Shown here: positions 14,240 to 16,688 of the stretch, piece by piece
How positions within the stretch are numbered: position 1 is the first letter of the stretch
How the letters are laid out: every line of letters begins with the position of its first letter
From: CATJXY01 sp964623925
Lineage (GTDB): Bacteria > Bacillota_I > Bacilli_A > Erysipelotrichales > Erysipelotrichaceae
DNA: 16,688 bases
Assembly: GCA_964623925.1 (NCBI GenBank)
Contig: CAZUVT010000030.1
Span: 1 to 16,688 of the forward strand
Reading direction: 5' to 3'
The notes under the pieces: model-generated
Seen by the model: the letters and a program-made list of their open reading frames with translations, nothing else
Database searches by the model: none
Told to the model about the DNA's origin: nothing
Program-made: the position numbers and the translations under genes

Positions 14240-14893
14240 TCACTCCTTCATATATTTTTCAACAAGCTTCAAAAATTCATCCCACCGATCCTCTTTGCGT
14301 ATATTAGCCGGGCATTCTTTTTCAGAAAAATCATAATGCTGCTTCACATCTTTGATTGTCAGGTTATACTCCTTGCATAATGCCGCAGTAAGCTTGGCTC
14401 CGTTGATGAATGTCTGCTCAAAATCAGATCCTTCATTAACACAAAGTTCAATGGCAATTCCTGTCATATTTCCGCCGTTTTCCTTGCGCTGATCCCCGGC
14501 GTGCCATGCTACCTCATCATCCGGAATAGAATGATAGATTTCATGATCATCTACCGTGTAATGCCAGCCATTGACTCGCTGATCGGAATTATCCACCAGA
14601 TATAAAGCGTGATTTAAAGCCGTTGCACTGGATGAGAAATTATCCGTTTCATGAATAACGATATAATGGATCTCCCTTTTAATTTCCGGTCTATTCACAG
14701 CCCCTTCATCCACCAGCATCGTATTGATCGCAACACCGTAAGCCTCATCAAGAAAAACTCCTTCTGTAGCATAGATGCGTTTGGTGCGATGCACGATAAA
14801 GCCGATGATGCAGATCAGAAGCCCAACGATCAACAAGGTCATCAGAATGATCTTAACATTTTTTTTCAACTTTCGTTTTCTTCTTTGTATCAT
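14240..14893 (-). CDS. Membrane-anchored N-acetylmuramoyl-L-alanine amidase (amidase_2 family)
   Basis: A 217-residue zinc amidase predicted to cut between MurNAc and L-Ala in peptidoglycan outside the membrane. A basic start (RRKRKLKKN) is followed by a single hydrophobic helix at about 13-33 with no cleavage site, so it is likely anchored. The zinc ligands of the T7-lysozyme/amidase_2 fold are present: His81 in YIVIHETDN, His186 in KQHYDFS, and Cys194 in KECPANIR, with the His-Cys distance of eight that the family shows. WHAGDQ (130-135) and GIAIELCVN (145-153) are the expected core strands. GAGGGATAGAG lies before the ATG. It is the first gene of a two-gene unit with the patatin-like protein. 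Confidence 0.9.
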   Translation of the reverse strand: MIQRRKRKLKKNVKIILMTLLIVGLLICIIGFIVHRTKRIYATEGVFLDEAYGVAINTMLVDEGAVNRPEIKREIHYIVIHETDNFSSSATALNHALYLVDNSDQRVNGWHYTVDDHEIYHSIPDDEVAWHAGDQRKENGGNMTGIAIELCVNEGSDFEQTFINGAKLTAALCKEYNLTIKDVKQHYDFSEKECPANIRKEDRWDEFLKLVEKYMKE

Positions 14894-14911
14894 CTCTATC
14901 CCTCGAAGATT

Positions 14912-14920
14912 ATTTTAACA
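14912..14920 (-). promoter_or_regulatory. Candidate extended -10 element for the amidase-patatin operon
   Basis: On the minus strand TGTTAAAAT (14920-14912) is an extended -10, about 20 bases before the amidase ATG. No good -35 is visible. The sequence around it (TGTGTTAAAATAA) nearly matches the pilus operon promoter. Confidence 0.5.
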
Positions 14921-14983
14921 CACTTTTCTAATAAACGATGAAAAATATTCAAAACCCTTCTCTAACAGTTTCTTAAAAATTCA

Positions 14984-15772
14984 TTAAATATTCCGATTTC
15001 TCTTCAAATCCAGTGTTTCAAGAAAATTCAGATTTAAACCGCCGACCAATTCTTTAACCTGAGAGATCCTTTCTTTGTCCAAAAACAGCTTTGGATCATG
15101 AGCATCCCACCCCATCACGACAGGACATTGAAATTCTTCAACGATTTCCCAGAATTCTCTGAACGGATAGGCAAACCTCATTTCTCCATTAATTTCATGT
15201 TTGCCATAACGAACTCCATTCAAGTTAAGTTCTAGGGGAATATCCAACTTTTTAGAGACTTCCGCAATCTTTCTTGCGACTTTTTCACAATTTTCATTCC
15301 AGCTGTTTTTTCCCAACATGAAATAATCCGGATGAGCTACAATATCCACCAGGCCGGATTCCATCGCTTCGACAACCGATTTACCGTAAATAAGTACATC
15401 TTCATCTGTGCAGTGCTTTCCAAAATCCAAGCCTGCAAATTCCCGGTTATGCTGCCCCAGGATCAAATAATCAGAAATCTCTCTTAAGCGAACGATATCT
15501 TCTTTATATTCCTCAAAGTATTCGAATTCAAATCCGATCCGAATCTCAATTTTTTCCTGATAGCGTTTTTTCAATTCCTTTAAAGAATCCATGTATTCAG
15601 GAAGTTCATTCAGTTCCATTCGGGAATGATCAAAGTATTCATGAAAAGGGGCATGATCTGAGAACCCTAAGATCTTTAATCCCGATTCAATGGCACAAAG
15701 TACATATTCCTCATCTGTACCGACTGCATGATGACATCGGAAGGTATGGGTATGATAATTAAATTCTTGCAT
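14984..15772 (-). CDS. PHP-domain phosphoesterase, histidinol-phosphatase-like
   Basis: A 262-residue metal-dependent phosphoesterase of the PHP superfamily. The metal-binding motifs occur in the family order: HTHT at 7-10, SDHAPFH at 38-44, GFEFEY at 80-85 with Glu82, His108 in GQHN, HPDY at 147-150, and WDAHDP near residue 224. The layout matches HisJ/HisK-type histidinol-phosphate phosphatases, which remove phosphate in histidine synthesis. No other his gene is nearby, so the substrate may differ. The ATG has AAGGAT upstream and overlaps the acetyltransferase gene by 14 bases, so the two are co-transcribed. The 90-base gap after its stop holds the amidase promoter; no clear terminator is seen there. 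Confidence 0.85.
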   Translation of the reverse strand: MQEFNYHTHTFRCHHAVGTDEEYVLCAIESGLKILGFSDHAPFHEYFDHSRMELNELPEYMDSLKELKKRYQEKIEIRIGFEFEYFEEYKEDIVRLREISDYLILGQHNREFAGLDFGKHCTDEDVLIYGKSVVEAMESGLVDIVAHPDYFMLGKNSWNENCEKVARKIAEVSKKLDIPLELNLNGVRYGKHEINGEMRFAYPFREFWEIVEEFQCPVVMGWDAHDPKLFLDKERISQVKELVGGLNLNFLETLDLKRNRNI

Positions 15773-16253
15773 GAGTATCCTTCAATTCATAATAAAATAT
15801 GCATTTTTGTCGATCTCCTTGATGATAAAGAAAGTGATTCTTGGGAACCTCGGCAATTTCCTTCAACACGCCACCCAGCCTCTGCAATGTCTTATACGAC
15901 GGCAGATTGTCCGGATTGCAGGTTATGATCAGCTCTTTCATCCCGTATTCATGAAATGCCAGATCAAACAAGATCATACAAGCTTTATAAGCGGTGTGAT
16001 TTCCCCGATAGTGCGGATAAACGGTATAGCCGATCTGTCCCAAATAATAGAGTGATTCATTCATTCCCATGCGAAGTTCACATGTTCCGATGATCGTTTT
16101 TGAATGACGCTTGCGGATATCGAAATAAAGAGTTCGTGCAAAATCATTAAAATGACAAGGCTCTTCATCTCTCTTCAATCGCAATTCAATTTCTCCATCC
16201 GTATAAGTCGTATCAGTTAATCCGCCAAACCAGTTTTTCATCAGCCGAACCAT
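15759..16253 (-). CDS. GNAT-family N-acetyltransferase
   Basis: A 164-residue acetyl-CoA-dependent acetyltransferase. Motif A, which holds the acetyl-CoA pyrophosphate, is IGYTVYPHYRGNHTAYKA at about 74-91, and the following helix ends at about 101. Motif B is NPDNLPSYKTLQRLGG at 113-128, typical of the RimJ-like branch. The acceptor may be a protein N-terminus, an amino acid or a small amine; sequence does not tell. AAGGAT lies in front of the ATG at 16253. It is the first gene of a two-gene unit with the PHP phosphoesterase, whose start lies within its last codons. Confidence 0.82.
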   Translation of the reverse strand: MVRLMKNWFGGLTDTTYTDGEIELRLKRDEEPCHFNDFARTLYFDIRKRHSKTIIGTCELRMGMNESLYYLGQIGYTVYPHYRGNHTAYKACMILFDLAFHEYGMKELIITCNPDNLPSYKTLQRLGGVLKEIAEVPKNHFLYHQGDRQKCIFYYELKDTHARI

Positions 16254-16332
16254 AATTTATCCTTCTTTCCTTATAAGCATAATCAAGAATTTATGACAAA
16301 ATATTACATACTATGAATATTCCTCCCCTCTT

Positions 16333-16341
16333 ATTTTATCA
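16333..16341 (-). promoter_or_regulatory. Candidate extended -10 for the acetyltransferase-PHP operon
   Basis: On the minus strand TGATAAAAT (16341-16333) sits within TGTGATAAAATAA, a 13-base match to the pilus operon promoter. The leader would be about 73 bases. An alternative promoter nearer the gene is TTGTCA (16299-16294) with TATAAG (16275-16270), but its start point would cut into the ribosome site. Confidence 0.45.
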
Positions 16342-16375
16342 CAAGCCACCTTATTAAACTAATATTTTCATCATT

Positions 16376-16404
16376 TTAACAAACATTCCTTTTAAGAATA
16401 TGAT
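16376..16404 (+). promoter_or_regulatory. Promoter of the rightward lipoprotein gene
   Basis: TTAACA at 16376-16381 and TATGAT at 16399-16404 are 17 bases apart, each one base from consensus. The start codon lies 26 bases further on. It diverges from the acetyltransferase promoter. Confidence 0.75.
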
Positions 16405-16429
16405 AAACTAAAGGCAAGGAGGAATTCCC

Positions 16430-16688
16430 ATGAAAAAATTATGTTTGTCACTCTGCGCCTTACTTTTAATCAGCGGTTGCAGCAAACAGGCCATTACTTC
16501 AGGACCGCCCACTATTACCGTCAAAGAAATTCCGCCGATTGAAGTCAATTCAGGCAATTATGAATTAGATGATCTCAAGCAATATATCATTGCGACTGAT
16601 TCATCCGGAAATAAAATTTCTGATGATCAAATTATTTTAAGCGGATATATTGATACACATGTTTTAAGTACATTTCAAGTTCAAATCA
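16430..16688 (+). CDS. Lipoprotein with Ig-like repeat, N-terminal part (cut by window edge)
   Basis: The first 86 residues of a secreted lipoprotein. The signal peptide MKKLCLSLCALLLISGC ends in a lipobox with lipidated Cys17. After a short Ser/Pro/Thr-rich linker comes VKEIPPIEVNSGNYEL and then YIIATDSSGNKIS and ILSGYIDTHVLSTFQVQI, a beta-sandwich pattern like DUF5011/bacterial Ig-like domains used in surface adhesion or as spacers. AAGGAGGAATTCCC precedes the ATG, and a near-consensus promoter is 26 bases upstream. The gene runs off the right edge, so any catalytic or binding domain further on is unseen. Confidence 0.8.
   Translation, partial: MKKLCLSLCALLLISGCSKQAITSGPPTITVKEIPPIEVNSGNYELDDLKQYIIATDSSGNKISDDQIILSGYIDTHVLSTFQVQI

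Noticed and set aside
14894..14983. Terminator after the PHP-domain gene
   Set aside because: Only short AT pairings can be formed, with no stable stem followed by a T run.
16298..16330. Strong ribosome-site-like GAGGGGAGGA on the minus strand followed by ATG-TAA
   Set aside because: The only nearby start is followed at once by a stop, and no other start gives a credible small protein.

Overview
The window looks like chromosomal DNA from a low-GC Gram-positive bacterium (Bacillota). The genes are AT-leaning with strong AGGAGG-type ribosome sites, lipobox lipoproteins, and single N-terminal anchors on cell-wall enzymes. Protein style suggests a gut-type Clostridia or Erysipelotrichia lineage, but the sequence alone does not settle this. 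There are no RNA genes, CRISPR arrays or intact mobile elements, and no gene-free stretch reaches 300 bases.

Left part (1-3370): the N-terminal end of a UvrD/PcrA helicase reads leftward off the edge. Divergent from it is a tight rightward operon: a class I SAM-dependent methyltransferase of the RlmI/DPPSYG type, an RluA-family pseudouridine synthase overlapping it, and a membrane-anchored VanY-type D,D-carboxypeptidase. A strong hairpin at 3327-3366 separates it from the convergent block that follows.

Centre (3380-12517, all leftward): this is the most interesting block. A nine-gene operon (10550 down to 3380) runs as follows: transglutaminase-like lipoprotein, PilC/GspF-type inner-membrane protein, four small proteins with one N-terminal membrane helix each (pilin-like or minor-pilin-like, one resembling DUF4860), a PilT-type ATPase, a REC-HD-GYP-PAS-GGDEF protein, and a stand-alone HPt protein. 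Directly upstream is a hybrid histidine kinase with two receiver domains. The simplest reading is a reduced type IV pilus/type II secretion-like machine with PilT as the only ATPase present, wired to its own c-di-GMP enzyme through a four-step phosphorelay (kinase His116 to receiver Asp543 to HPt His60 to receiver Asp62). No PilB extension ATPase, prepilin peptidase or PilM/N/O gene is visible here. The operon promoter has a perfect 8-bp inverted repeat straddling its -10 box.

Right part (12686-16688): a flavin reductase-like protein with its own promoter; an amidase plus patatin pair, likely one operon, ended by a clear terminator; a GNAT acetyltransferase plus PHP-domain phosphoesterase pair; and, divergent, the start of a lipoprotein cut by the window edge. 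Several promoters share an extended -10 of the form TGnTAAAAT or TGnTATAAT.
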